Shown here piece by piece: positions 44,756 to 53,048 of a DNA stretch of 64,000 nucleotides. The DNA is from Daejeonella rubra. Lineage in GTDB: Bacteria > Bacteroidota > Bacteroidia > Sphingobacteriales > Sphingobacteriaceae. Position 1 is the first letter of the stretch, and each line of letters begins with the position of its first letter. The notes under the pieces are model-generated. The model did no database searches. It was given only the letters and a program-made list of their open reading frames with translations, and was not told where the DNA came from. The stretch spans positions 99,811 to 163,810 of the forward strand of contig NZ_FNHH01000010.1 of the NCBI RefSeq assembly GCF_900103545.1, written 5' to 3'. The position numbers were made by a program, and so were the translations under genes.

Positions 44756-47700
44756 TTATTTGGAGATCTTAAGCTCATTGGTTCCTTTTGGTGTTTTAAC
44801 TGTCAGCATGCTGGATGATGAATCATAAGTCCAGTCATTCGTTAGCTGACCATTCAATTGAACAGCCGATGGCTTTCCAGAAAACGTGAACTTCAAAGTC
44901 AGATCTCTTGCCGACTTAATTTCAGAGTTCAAACCTGATCCATCAACCAGAACTGTACCTCTTACTCCCTGATCTGCAGTGATCGATACCCCATTTCCTG
45001 AAATTGAGGTTCCTTCGAAATAAATTTTATTTAGCATACCCGACTTATCATAAGATGCTGTGAACCTCTTAGCATCAGTTTTAAAACCTGCCGCAGTACC
45101 ATTTTCTGTTCCAATATGGAAGAAACCGATGTCAGAGCCACCGGCATGTTCCATTTTTGCACCGATCCATCCCGGAGCATCCATTCTGGTAGTTACCGGA
45201 GCAGGTCCGGCACTGCCTGACCCTGATTTAGACTCAGGTAAGATAACGGCAAGGAAATTCACCTGATCCAGGTTTGACTTACTTGCCAGATCAAGGAATG
45301 ACTCATAAAAAACTTTACCAACGCCTTTATCATAAATTTTTGAGGCAGTGATTTCCGGACTAACCACATCCATTGTCAGTTTTGCTTTAGGACGATCGAT
45401 GATCATACGGCCATTTTTATAGCTGATGGCAGTCTCATTATTTTCTCCCGGAGGAGCGTGGAACAACCAGTCGTACACATGACCGCCCGGGGTCTTACTT
45501 TTTACCTCATCGAACAAAAATATAGGACCTGTTTTAGTATAAAGCAGTGTTCTTGAATATTTTTCAAGCTTATCTTTATAAACAGAGCTCAGCTCACTTT
45601 CAATTCCATCAGCATGTTTTCCATTAAATAAATGCAACACTTTTGGCCAATCACGCAGGGCTTTGATTCCGTTATCATAATGTGCAGGCGTCTGACTTTC
45701 AGGATCATGATCAACCAGCATCACATTATGAGCATTGGCCTGAACATGATAGCTTAAATATTCAAGATTCGCATAATAACCCAATGGACCATAAGCCGGA
45801 TCAGTAAGAAGTGTCTCACCATTTTTCATGATCTGGAAACTTCCCTGATCATAGTGATAGTGATTAGCATTGGGGCCAACACGGGTACTTAATACCATTG
45901 CTGCATCATCCCATCCTGAACGCATAACCATACCCTGTGCTGAGAAGAACTTTGATGGAGACAATGTTTCTCTTGAAGCCGGAGTAATATCATCTCTGTA
46001 CCAGTAGTAGCTTAAATACCCACCTTTTCCGGCTTCCCAAAAAGGTTTAACATAAGAATATAATAAAGGATTTTTGGTACGGTTTACTAACCACCAGGAG
46101 TGGATCTGTCCACCCAGGTCGACCTTTGAACCTTTTGCACCGCCTCCATCACCGTAATCCTGCATCAATCCATTAGAATAGCTAGCCTGGATCAGGTATT
46201 TATAAAAATGCTGAAAATTAGTAGTTGTAGTATAATCTACACCAAAATTACGCTCAAAGGCGGGCAATAATTCGCCCATATCCCTGCTTGCCATGTTCAT
46301 ATAGCCGCTTTTCGGCTCACCATAACTTCCATCCTCGTAATAGGTACGGTCGATAAAGGTTTTAGTTTTGGTCATGATACCTGAAATGTATGGTTCAAGG
46401 CTAGGATTAGAAGGATCATCACCATAGATAGCAGTAGCTGCTAAACCCATTCCTCCAGCCAGAACAGCTATATGGTTCGTTTGATTGGAAGGCATACGGT
46501 TCATTTCAACCATATCACGATGGAACATTTTCAATCCTTTATCCATTATTGCTTTCCTGACAAATGCTCTTTCTGAATCAGAAAGCAGATCATAAAGCAT
46601 ATCATATCCATAAGCTACGGGCTTTATGGTATATCCAACCGGATAATAGGTCCAGAACTTACGTTCAAGCATCCAGTCTGCATTCCACTTCTTAAAAGAA
46701 CAAAGCTTCAAAAGAGCCTTTTTTGCCTGCTCACCTGCCGCACGATCACCAGTAAAAGTATATTTAAAACTGCCCTCTTCAATTACCTTTCCAAGTGTTG
46801 AATTGGGATTATTCCATACTGCATAAGAATTTTCACCAACTGAAGTTCTGGCATGGGGACCACCAACAAGGGCTTCAGCTGTATAATCTTTACCTTCATT
46901 GATCGCATCCACATTAACTTTCATGAAATCATTTTCACTTAGAGCATGATCCAGTATCCCTTTTGCAACCGGAGATTTTTCACTGGCCAGGCGGTTTTTC
47001 AGCTCTTCAGCAGAGAAGTATAATCGTGGATGTCCGTTAACCTGTTTTCCAGGCATCAGAAAGCGGAAAGCCCAGTTAACCTCAGCACCCTTATCTGATT
47101 CTCCTTTTAATCTGATCTCCCATTGTCCGCGTGCATCTTTTTCGGTCAGTTTATAAATTGCATTATTAACCCACTCGTTTCCGCTGCGGGTGAATGCAAT
47201 ATTTTCTTTAACTACCAGGCCTTTACTGTCAAGCAGTGTTCCTTTAACCTGTTTTAGACTAACATTGCCTTCAGGAGCAACTTTTAAGCTGATATTATCA
47301 CCATAAAAAAAGTGTTTGTTCAAAATAGCTATATCAAACATATCCAGATTTGTAGAACTTGGATTTGTGGCTATGAATTGCCTGTCGCGTTCGCCATTAA
47401 TACTGAAATCATCCATTAAGATAGTATAGGTAAACAGGTAATTTACAATGGGATAAGATCCTTTGAGGGTAATAACCTGAATATGCTCACCTGCTTTCAG
47501 GGATTCACCTTTCAGCTTAAAGCTGGCAATTGGAATATCCAATTCAAGCCAGGTATTTGCCTTAGGATTATTGATCTTATGCATATAACGTTTACCATCA
47601 AATGTTCCTAAAGAAAGTTCCAGAGATTCTGCATTGCGATCACTCTGAAAATAAACAGCGGCTTTGACACGGGTATTTGCAATGGTATAAATATTCAAAC

Positions 47701-47977
47701 GTTTGGTAAAACCCTGATACAATTCATTGGTATCATGAGCTTTAAACGGACGTGCGAGTGCATATTTACTATCCTTATAGGTTGGCGACTTTACAGCATA
47801 ATAGAGCGCGTCAAAAGCGATGTCCTGAGCATAGGGATAGGTTTCCCAGCCAAAAAGTTCCCCGGTTTCAAAATTATTGAAAAGGGTGTAGGGTGTCCGG
47901 CTTACCGGACTTTGAGCATAGGCAAGATTGAGAATCATGCAAATGGCAAGCATTTGTAAAAGGAATTGTTTCTTCAT
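44756..47977 (-). CDS. Secreted heparinase II/III-like polysaccharide lyase (3)
   Basis: The 1073-residue protein has a signal peptide (MILNLAYAQS). It is very similar to the protein at 35351-38611 along its full length, for example 'NNFETGELFGWETYPYAQDI', 'NELYQGFTKRLNIYTI', 'MPSNQTNHIAVLAGGMG' and 'NHYHYDQGSFQIMKNGE' near residue 707. It differs by an added loop ('GGGAKGSKVDLGGQ') near residue 615. Same domain order and expected lyase role. It lies 42 bp downstream of the 270-residue amidohydrolase-like gene and ends at a strong terminator. Confidence 0.86.
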   Translation of the reverse strand: MKKQFLLQMLAICMILNLAYAQSPVSRTPYTLFNNFETGELFGWETYPYAQDIAFDALYYAVKSPTYKDSKYALARPFKAHDTNELYQGFTKRLNIYTIANTRVKAAVYFQSDRNAESLELSLGTFDGKRYMHKINNPKANTWLELDIPIASFKLKGESLKAGEHIQVITLKGSYPIVNYLFTYTILMDDFSINGERDRQFIATNPSSTNLDMFDIAILNKHFFYGDNISLKVAPEGNVSLKQVKGTLLDSKGLVVKENIAFTRSGNEWVNNAIYKLTEKDARGQWEIRLKGESDKGAEVNWAFRFLMPGKQVNGHPRLYFSAEELKNRLASEKSPVAKGILDHALSENDFMKVNVDAINEGKDYTAEALVGGPHARTSVGENSYAVWNNPNSTLGKVIEEGSFKYTFTGDRAAGEQAKKALLKLCSFKKWNADWMLERKFWTYYPVGYTIKPVAYGYDMLYDLLSDSERAFVRKAIMDKGLKMFHRDMVEMNRMPSNQTNHIAVLAGGMGLAATAIYGDDPSNPSLEPYISGIMTKTKTFIDRTYYEDGSYGEPKSGYMNMASRDMGELLPAFERNFGVDYTTTTNFQHFYKYLIQASYSNGLMQDYGDGGGAKGSKVDLGGQIHSWWLVNRTKNPLLYSYVKPFWEAGKGGYLSYYWYRDDITPASRETLSPSKFFSAQGMVMRSGWDDAAMVLSTRVGPNANHYHYDQGSFQIMKNGETLLTDPAYGPLGYYANLEYLSYHVQANAHNVMLVDHDPESQTPAHYDNGIKALRDWPKVLHLFNGKHADGIESELSSVYKDKLEKYSRTLLYTKTGPIFLFDEVKSKTPGGHVYDWLFHAPPGENNETAISYKNGRMIIDRPKAKLTMDVVSPEITASKIYDKGVGKVFYESFLDLASKSNLDQVNFLAVILPESKSGSGSAGPAPVTTRMDAPGWIGAKMEHAGGSDIGFFHIGTENGTAAGFKTDAKRFTASYDKSGMLNKIYFEGTSISGNGVSITADQGVRGTVLVDGSGLNSEIKSARDLTLKFTFSGKPSAVQLNGQLTNDWTYDSSSSMLTVKTPKGTNELKISK

Positions 47978-48019
47978 TGTTGATAGTAATTAGTATTTAT
48001 TCTTTAAGATTTAATTCTT

Positions 48020-48832
48020 TTATAGTTTAAGCATTCGCATCGCATTCCCCGACCATACCTTTTGTTTTTCAGTCTCGTTTATAGCTTTAAAAGCTCCGAG
48101 TCTTAAAAACGGTGAGGTATAATCCACAAAAGGAGTCTCTGTTCCAAAAGCCAGCTTATCAGCTCCGAAATTCTCAAGCAAATAGGTTAAACTTTCACTA
48201 TTCGGGCCTTTTACAACCACTCCACTACCTCTTGATGTGTCGAAAAGAACATCAGCTGCCTTCAGTATTTTAACAGATTCAGCTGTAGTGGGTTCCTGTC
48301 CGTCAGTGATCCGGGCTTCAAGAATCATATATTTTGCATCAGGCACTTTACTTACCAAAGCAGCAACATCATTATAACTGATCGCCTTATCCACATCCAG
48401 CCAGGACCGTTCCCTCAAATCAGTCATACGGAGTGGAATTGAAACCGGCATACCCAGATCTCTGGCAGCCTTAACCATTTCAATGCAGGCTGCATCAGTC
48501 AGTTTGTAATGATGGTAATGTGGAAAGATCCGTATTCCTTTCATTCCAAACTCTTTATGGCAGGTCTCCAGTGCATCCCTCCACCAGGGAAGAATCGGAT
48601 TAATGGTCGCGAACAGAATAAAGCGATCTTTAAATGAGGCATCGGAGTTTAGTTCTGCAAATAACTCTTCATTTGCAATTTGCCCATCCACATAAAAAAT
48701 CCCATTCAGATTGGACACTAGTGCTTTATCCACCCCATAGGTATTCATACGTTGCAGCAGGTCTTTGAGGTTATTCCCTCTTAAGTTCCGGTATGGCCAG
48801 TGACCAACGAATGCATTGATATCAACTAGCAT
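48020..48832 (-). CDS. Pseudo-amidohydrolase (Amidohydrolase_2-like without metal ligands)
   Basis: The 270-residue protein has an amidohydrolase-2 TIM barrel outline without a signal peptide. The N-terminus reads 'MLVDINAFVGHWPYRNL', where active relatives have D-x-H-x-H, so both metal-binding His are absent. 'KGIRIFPHYHHYKL' and 'DKLAFGTETPFVDYTSPFLR' match family positions, yet the late acid is Glu rather than Asp. Its start overlaps the end of the upstream 316-residue, Tat-signal-bearing amidohydrolase by 11 bp. It resembles the N-terminal domain of the fused protein at 55123-56883. It likely is a non-catalytic partner of the overlapping enzyme (inference). Confidence 0.75.
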   Translation of the reverse strand: MLVDINAFVGHWPYRNLRGNNLKDLLQRMNTYGVDKALVSNLNGIFYVDGQIANEELFAELNSDASFKDRFILFATINPILPWWRDALETCHKEFGMKGIRIFPHYHHYKLTDAACIEMVKAARDLGMPVSIPLRMTDLRERSWLDVDKAISYNDVAALVSKVPDAKYMILEARITDGQEPTTAESVKILKAADVLFDTSRGSGVVVKGPNSESLTYLLENFGADKLAFGTETPFVDYTSPFLRLGAFKAINETEKQKVWSGNAMRMLKL

Positions 48833-49772
48833 GATTACCCGCCTTTCTCAATAAATTATTAAAGTTTTCGAAGAATATCTTTTTCCTGTCGGCCTCGCTC
48901 AGATCAGCCCATATGATTTTACCGACACCGGTTTCATAGTTCATATCGGTAGCAAATAACAAACGATCTGCACCAAGATATTTAACCGCCATATCAATCA
49001 TTCCCTCATCACTTACACTACCGCTGGTATCCAGAAATAATGTCGGAGCCTTCCTTAAAATCCGGCACATGTATTCCCAGTTACCTCCCCCACCGATATG
49101 ACCACAAATGATCATCGCTTCAGGATAGCGGTTCGCTATTTCAACAAAATCTTCAGGAACAGAGGAATTTGGAGGATTAGTTGGCAAGTATCCCGGGCGC
49201 CAGTTTCCAAGTGTGGTCACGCCATGTAGCATCAATGGAATTTTATGCCGGATACAGCGTTCAACAATAGGGTAATACATCGGATCAGAAATTTTAACCG
49301 CATCATAAAGTTCGCCAAGCATCACCATACCATTGTCAACGCAACGGTCGATCTCATCCAAAGCCTCTTTTTTAAATAAAGGATTGATATAACATTGTCC
49401 CATGATGCGCTTGGGATGCGATTTCATCGCCTGAATAATAATATCATTATTAGCACGAATTTCTGCAACCTTTTTCCCTCCGGGAATAGAGCAGGCCGCT
49501 TTTGTAATACCCAGCGCTTCACAACTTTCATCTACCTGGGCAGCATTACTACCCGACCAGACATGGTTATGAGCATCAAGCTTCGGATATTTCTTTGCCG
49601 ATTCCATAATGGCCTTCCAACCATCTTTCTGAAAGGTATTCGCTGTCTGCTCAGATTCTTCTTTCGAAGGAACATTACATAATACACCCGACATGGAAGC
49701 ACCTAAAAGTCCGAGACCACTGGTACTTAAAAATGTTCTTCGGTTTAAACCAAAATCAGTCCGGTTTTTCAT
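48822..49772 (-). CDS. Tat-exported amidohydrolase_2 family hydrolase
   Basis: The 316-residue protein begins 'MKNRTDFGLNRRTFLSTSGL', a clear twin-arginine leader. The metal set is intact: 'KLDAHNHVWSG' (His68, His70), 'LMLHGVTTLGNW', 'IICGHIGGGGNWEY' and 'LFATDMNYET' (late Asp). Family members hydrolyse or decarboxylate small organic acids and lactones. It overlaps the 270-residue pseudo-amidohydrolase gene, which lacks a leader of its own; co-export of a pair by Tat 'hitchhiking' would explain that. It is the first gene of the transcript that includes lyase (3). Confidence 0.82.
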   Translation of the reverse strand: MKNRTDFGLNRRTFLSTSGLGLLGASMSGVLCNVPSKEESEQTANTFQKDGWKAIMESAKKYPKLDAHNHVWSGSNAAQVDESCEALGITKAACSIPGGKKVAEIRANNDIIIQAMKSHPKRIMGQCYINPLFKKEALDEIDRCVDNGMVMLGELYDAVKISDPMYYPIVERCIRHKIPLMLHGVTTLGNWRPGYLPTNPPNSSVPEDFVEIANRYPEAMIICGHIGGGGNWEYMCRILRKAPTLFLDTSGSVSDEGMIDMAVKYLGADRLLFATDMNYETGVGKIIWADLSEADRKKIFFENFNNLLRKAGNHAS

Positions 49773-50220
49773 GAATAGAAGTATAATTCTTTTTTTAACC
49801 TTTTAACAGATATATGACCTGCAAAAAGAAAAAAGCCCCATTCGGAAAATAAAATATGTTAAAAAAAGCGGATTGGGTTAGATGGTTCCAAATTTCGATT
49901 CCCAACAAAAACGCTTGTCATCCGACAAAATCGGATCTAGCGGAAGCGAGAACCTATCCTTTCCGTAGAGTTTAATGTTTTTACCTGATCATTTTAATTA
50001 AAAATGAATCAACTGAGTCCTGAACATTTAATAATCCGTAGACGCTACGCTTAAACTGTACAACAGCTAATGAATGTTGCGCTAAAACATCAATTTTTTA
50101 TCGATGGAAACTCTACGGACAGTGGGGTTGTCAAAGTTGTCCGAATGTAAGGAAGATGAGCAGTAAACCATTCATCTACTTCAGATATGGTTAATGCGTT
50201 AGTTCTTAGTTTGATTTTTG
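49773..50220. other. Gene-poor stretch with a short frame and inverted repeats
   Basis: The stretch between the amidohydrolase start and the AAA gene has no gene of normal size. On the minus strand a 44-codon frame (50090-50224, MTKIKLRTNALTISEVDEWF...) overlaps the stop of the read-through frame after the AAA gene as ATGA. TCCGTAGAGTTT (49962-49973) and AAACTCTACGGA (50108-50119) form an exact 12-bp inverted repeat, the second copy inside the 3' part of that frame. The left end probably holds the promoter of the gene starting at 49772. It looks like a remnant of a larger accessory segment. Confidence 0.5.
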
Positions 50221-50331
50221 TCATTTAAGGTCGTCCAAACTTTTTACTCCGAGTCGTTTCAAACATTCCTCTTGTCCTGCGTGATATTGTTTGTCTACTG
50301 GAATTAATTCAAAATTTGTTTGATTAGGCTT

Positions 50332-51756
50332 TCATTCAATTGCAGTTTCATTATCAACTATTGTGTTGTCTTGTAGCTTATAAATTGGGCGCTCACCCTT
50401 TCCCACTATCTTACCATCCTTTCCAAACTCCCTCCTTATTCCTTCCAACAAGTCGTTCAGCAAAATAATATTATTATTTCGCTTCATGGCCATTAAAGAA
50501 GCAAAGCGTACAATGTTGATAATAGCGCCACCCGATAGTTCGTATTTGCGGCTGATATCATACAGGTCTATATTTTCTTCCAGTACGGTTTCAGCTGAAA
50601 AAGAATTTTGCCATAGGGTTGTACGCTCAGACTCATCGGGTATGGTAAAGGATATCATGATTTGGAAGCGGCGTGTAAAAGCCTCACCCAGGTGGGCTTT
50701 TATGTTGGAAGCCAGTATTACCACGCCGGGATAATCTTCGATTCGCTGAAGCAGGTAAGCTATTTCCTGGTTGATATGCTGGTTCTTGCTGCTGCTGGTT
50801 TGTATCCGCTTGCCAAATAAGGCATCGGCTTCATCAAAAAATAATAACCAGTTCTTGGTTTCGGCCTGGTCAAAAATATTGGCCAGGTTCTTTTCTGTTT
50901 CACCAATGTATTTTGATAACGTCATCGAAAGGTCAATACGGTACACATCCAGGCCCGCTGTTTTACCCAGCAGGCTTGCAGTTAAAGTTTTTCCTGTGCC
51001 GGGCGGGCCATAAAACAAGGCACGGTAACCGGGTTTTATTTTCTTATTCAGGCCCCATAGGTTCAAAATATGATCTCCGTGTTTTATCCAGTCACTGATC
51101 TCCATCACTTCATCCAGTTTAAATCCATTAAGAACCAAATCACTCCATTCCAGACTAGTGGTGATTCTTTTGGCCGGGAAATTAATATTGTAGTTGGGCT
51201 TGTGTTTAATATCGCTGGTAAAATAGTTAAGGTATTCTGTGTAGATATTTAATACACCGCTTAAAAATGGTTCGTCGGCAGCAGCATTGTTAAGCCGCAG
51301 GATCTTATTCTTATGAAAAAAATGATCTTCGCCAAAAGTTTCAGCTATGCGAAACCGGTTTTCAAGACTGTTTGCAGCCAGTATAAATGCCGCGGTTTCG
51401 CCGGTAGGTATAAAGCCGGAATGATTCTTTCCTTTTATTCCACCCAGCTCGGTAAAGCCACGGTCGTAGTCGGTATTCTTTAAAAAAAAAACATCCAGCA
51501 ATTGAGGTTGCACATGCGGCACCAATGACAATATCAGTATTATCCGCTCATCAAAATCCATCTTGTAATGTGAAACTACCTGTGCATAATGGGATGTGTC
51601 GTTTGTAAGATCGGGCGGTTCAATATCGTAAATGGTTTTATAACCGCCTGTTTTTCCCCAGTACAAACTCATGCTGGTATTAATAACCAGGTTAAGCCAT
51701 TGTAATTCGGTAGCCAGGCTTTTGGCATTGGCTTTTGTTAAAGAGGCTATATCCAT
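50332..51756 (-). CDS. AAA ATPase of the contractile-injection-system type, orphan
   Basis: The 474-residue protein has an N-terminal alpha-helical part ('LATELQWLNLVINTSMSLYW') and an AAA core with Walker A 'FYGPPGTGKTLTASLLG' (near residue 254), Walker B 'LLFFDEADALFGKR' (near 306), 'VILASN' (sensor 1) and 'AFTRRFQIMISF' (Arg finger). The arrangement resembles the AAA ATPase encoded in extracellular contractile injection clusters (Afp15/PVC15-like). No sheath, tube or baseplate genes are nearby, so it is an orphan. In the same frame, after the stop at 50332-50334, translation stays open 36 more codons to 50221 ('NFELIPVDKQYHAGQEECLK'), perhaps a lost extension or adjoining remnant. Confidence 0.75.
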   Translation of the reverse strand: MDIASLTKANAKSLATELQWLNLVINTSMSLYWGKTGGYKTIYDIEPPDLTNDTSHYAQVVSHYKMDFDERIILILSLVPHVQPQLLDVFFLKNTDYDRGFTELGGIKGKNHSGFIPTGETAAFILAANSLENRFRIAETFGEDHFFHKNKILRLNNAAADEPFLSGVLNIYTEYLNYFTSDIKHKPNYNINFPAKRITTSLEWSDLVLNGFKLDEVMEISDWIKHGDHILNLWGLNKKIKPGYRALFYGPPGTGKTLTASLLGKTAGLDVYRIDLSMTLSKYIGETEKNLANIFDQAETKNWLLFFDEADALFGKRIQTSSSKNQHINQEIAYLLQRIEDYPGVVILASNIKAHLGEAFTRRFQIMISFTIPDESERTTLWQNSFSAETVLEENIDLYDISRKYELSGGAIINIVRFASLMAMKRNNNIILLNDLLEGIRREFGKDGKIVGKGERPIYKLQDNTIVDNETAIE

Positions 51757-52191
51757 TATATTGTTTTAGATTTATCTATATTATAGTTTTTATGCATGGG
51801 GGAAAATAGCGTACAACTTATTTATACAGGCTATAAAACTCTCTCAAGCTACCCAAATCGGCTGGCGTATTATCATGCTTTATTAAATATGCCCATTCTA
51901 ATCCCAATTACCTAATCCCAATAGAAAATTATAGTAGCAATTAACACAGAAAGTTCAATTTTATATTGAACCAGACTAAAATTTCTAGGCAAGCCGCCTG
52001 TATACAATCCGGACGCTTAAAGCAAGGCAAGCCAATGCTATTCTCAGGCTAAGACAAATAGTACTGGCGGTGTTAGTTAAAGTATAGTTTAAGTATAGTC
52101 AAGGTATAGTTTAGGTATATATAAGGTATATTTTAATAAATATACTTAATCTATATTTTGTATATTGTTTATTAACAAATACTTACACTCT
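51757..52191. other. Intergenic stretch with a coding remnant and the repeat-rich leader of the orphan gene
   Basis: Just upstream of the AAA gene a short minus-strand frame ends at 51818-51820 and reads 'LEWAYLIKHDNTPADLGSLR' then 'EFYSLYK' before the stop; this has the look of a protein tail with no start, so likely a remnant. The rest up to 52081 shows nothing recognisable. The last 110 bp hold the 11-bp repeat array in front of the plus-strand gene. Confidence 0.45.
52082..52136 (+). repeat. Five 11-bp direct repeats ahead of the orphan gene
   Basis: GTATAGTTTAA, GTATAGTCAAG, GTATAGTTTAG, GTATATATAAG and GTATATTTTAA follow each other with no spacer at 52082, 52093, 52104, 52115 and 52126. 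The GTATA core recurs every 11 bp, close to one helical turn, and ends 55 bp before the start codon at 52192. A protein-binding array or a phase-variable element is possible. Confidence 0.85.
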
Positions 52192-52977
52192 ATGGCTATA
52201 CTAAAAAACGGTCTTGAGTTTTCCGGGGGACTAGGAAACCTTTCTGCTTACAAGCTGCCGGGAATGAACCAAACCATTATTCGGACTAAGGGTGGTGCCG
52301 ATAAAAAGAAGATTCTGAATTCGCCTTCTTTTAAGCTTACCCGTGATAATTATACCGAGTTCAGTGCTTGTGCAAAAATGGGTGGAATTATTCGCAGGTC
52401 TATGCTGGCTTTAGCTCCTTTAGCAGATTATAATTATACACCTATGCTGAACTCTCTGGCAAAAACCATTCAGCTTTTAGATACTGAAAGTCCGCGCGGT
52501 GAACGGAATGTCTTTTTATCCCGTCATAAACATTTGCTGACTGGCTTCAGTCTGAACAGGAACACCATTTTTGAAAGTGTGGTCAGGCATCCGCTGCAAT
52601 TCAGTCTCGACCGCGATCATAAACAGGCCCATATTCAGTTTCCTGAATTAATGCCGGGCGTAAATTTAATGTTATCCAAACAGTATCCGCTGTTTCGTTT
52701 CATTGTCAATCTGGGCTGTGTCACTGACATGCGTTTTATCGGTAAGGGATACCATGCAGGCAATATAGTAAACAGGAGTGTGTACACCGACTGGTTTCAT
52801 GCCAGCCAACTATTTCAGGCAATGGATGTTTCTGTGCATTTAAAGGATACGATTGTAATTTCTGATCAGATGACGATGATCTTATCCCTGGGGATACAGA
52901 TGGGGATTCCGCTTACGGATACTGTTGTCAATCCGGTTAAATATGGTGGCTGTGCGAAGATTATTGCTGTGGCATGA
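52192..52977 (+). CDS. Orphan hypothetical protein (DUF6266-like family)
   Basis: The ATG at 52192 (MAILKNGLEFSGGLGNLSAY) is chosen over an in-frame TTG nine codons upstream. The 261-residue protein has no signal peptide or membrane segment. Its N-terminus, with 'FSGGLGNLSAYKLPGMNQTI', recalls families in Sphingobacteriaceae starting 'MA...nG..GgfsGkvGnvvgy', such as DUF6266; this is from memory and uncertain. The rest is basic and beta-rich, without motif. It is the only complete plus-strand gene in the window, stands alone, and is preceded by an 11-bp repeat array and followed by a dispersed GTCATTGC repeat. Function unknown. Confidence 0.7.
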   Translation: MAILKNGLEFSGGLGNLSAYKLPGMNQTIIRTKGGADKKKILNSPSFKLTRDNYTEFSACAKMGGIIRRSMLALAPLADYNYTPMLNSLAKTIQLLDTESPRGERNVFLSRHKHLLTGFSLNRNTIFESVVRHPLQFSLDRDHKQAHIQFPELMPGVNLMLSKQYPLFRFIVNLGCVTDMRFIGKGYHAGNIVNRSVYTDWFHASQLFQAMDVSVHLKDTIVISDQMTMILSLGIQMGIPLTDTVVNPVKYGGCAKIIAVA

Positions 52978-53020
52978 TTGTCATTGCGGGGAGGCACGAC
53001 GAAGCAATCTTATGACAGGA
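52978..53020. repeat. Dispersed 'TGTCATTGCGGGGAGGCACGACGAAGCAATC' type repeat
   Basis: Between the convergent ends of the orphan gene and the ceramidase-like gene lies TTGTCATTGCGGGGAGGCAC followed by GACGAAGCAATC. Such TCATTGCGAGG...GAAGCAATC sequences are scattered between genes in many bacterial genomes. A related piece, 'CTTCGTCGGGATGACA', occurs near 62236-62251. It may act as a terminator-like or folding element. Confidence 0.6.
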
Positions 53021-53048
53021 AGTAATAACTGGCAATCCAATCTGTTTA

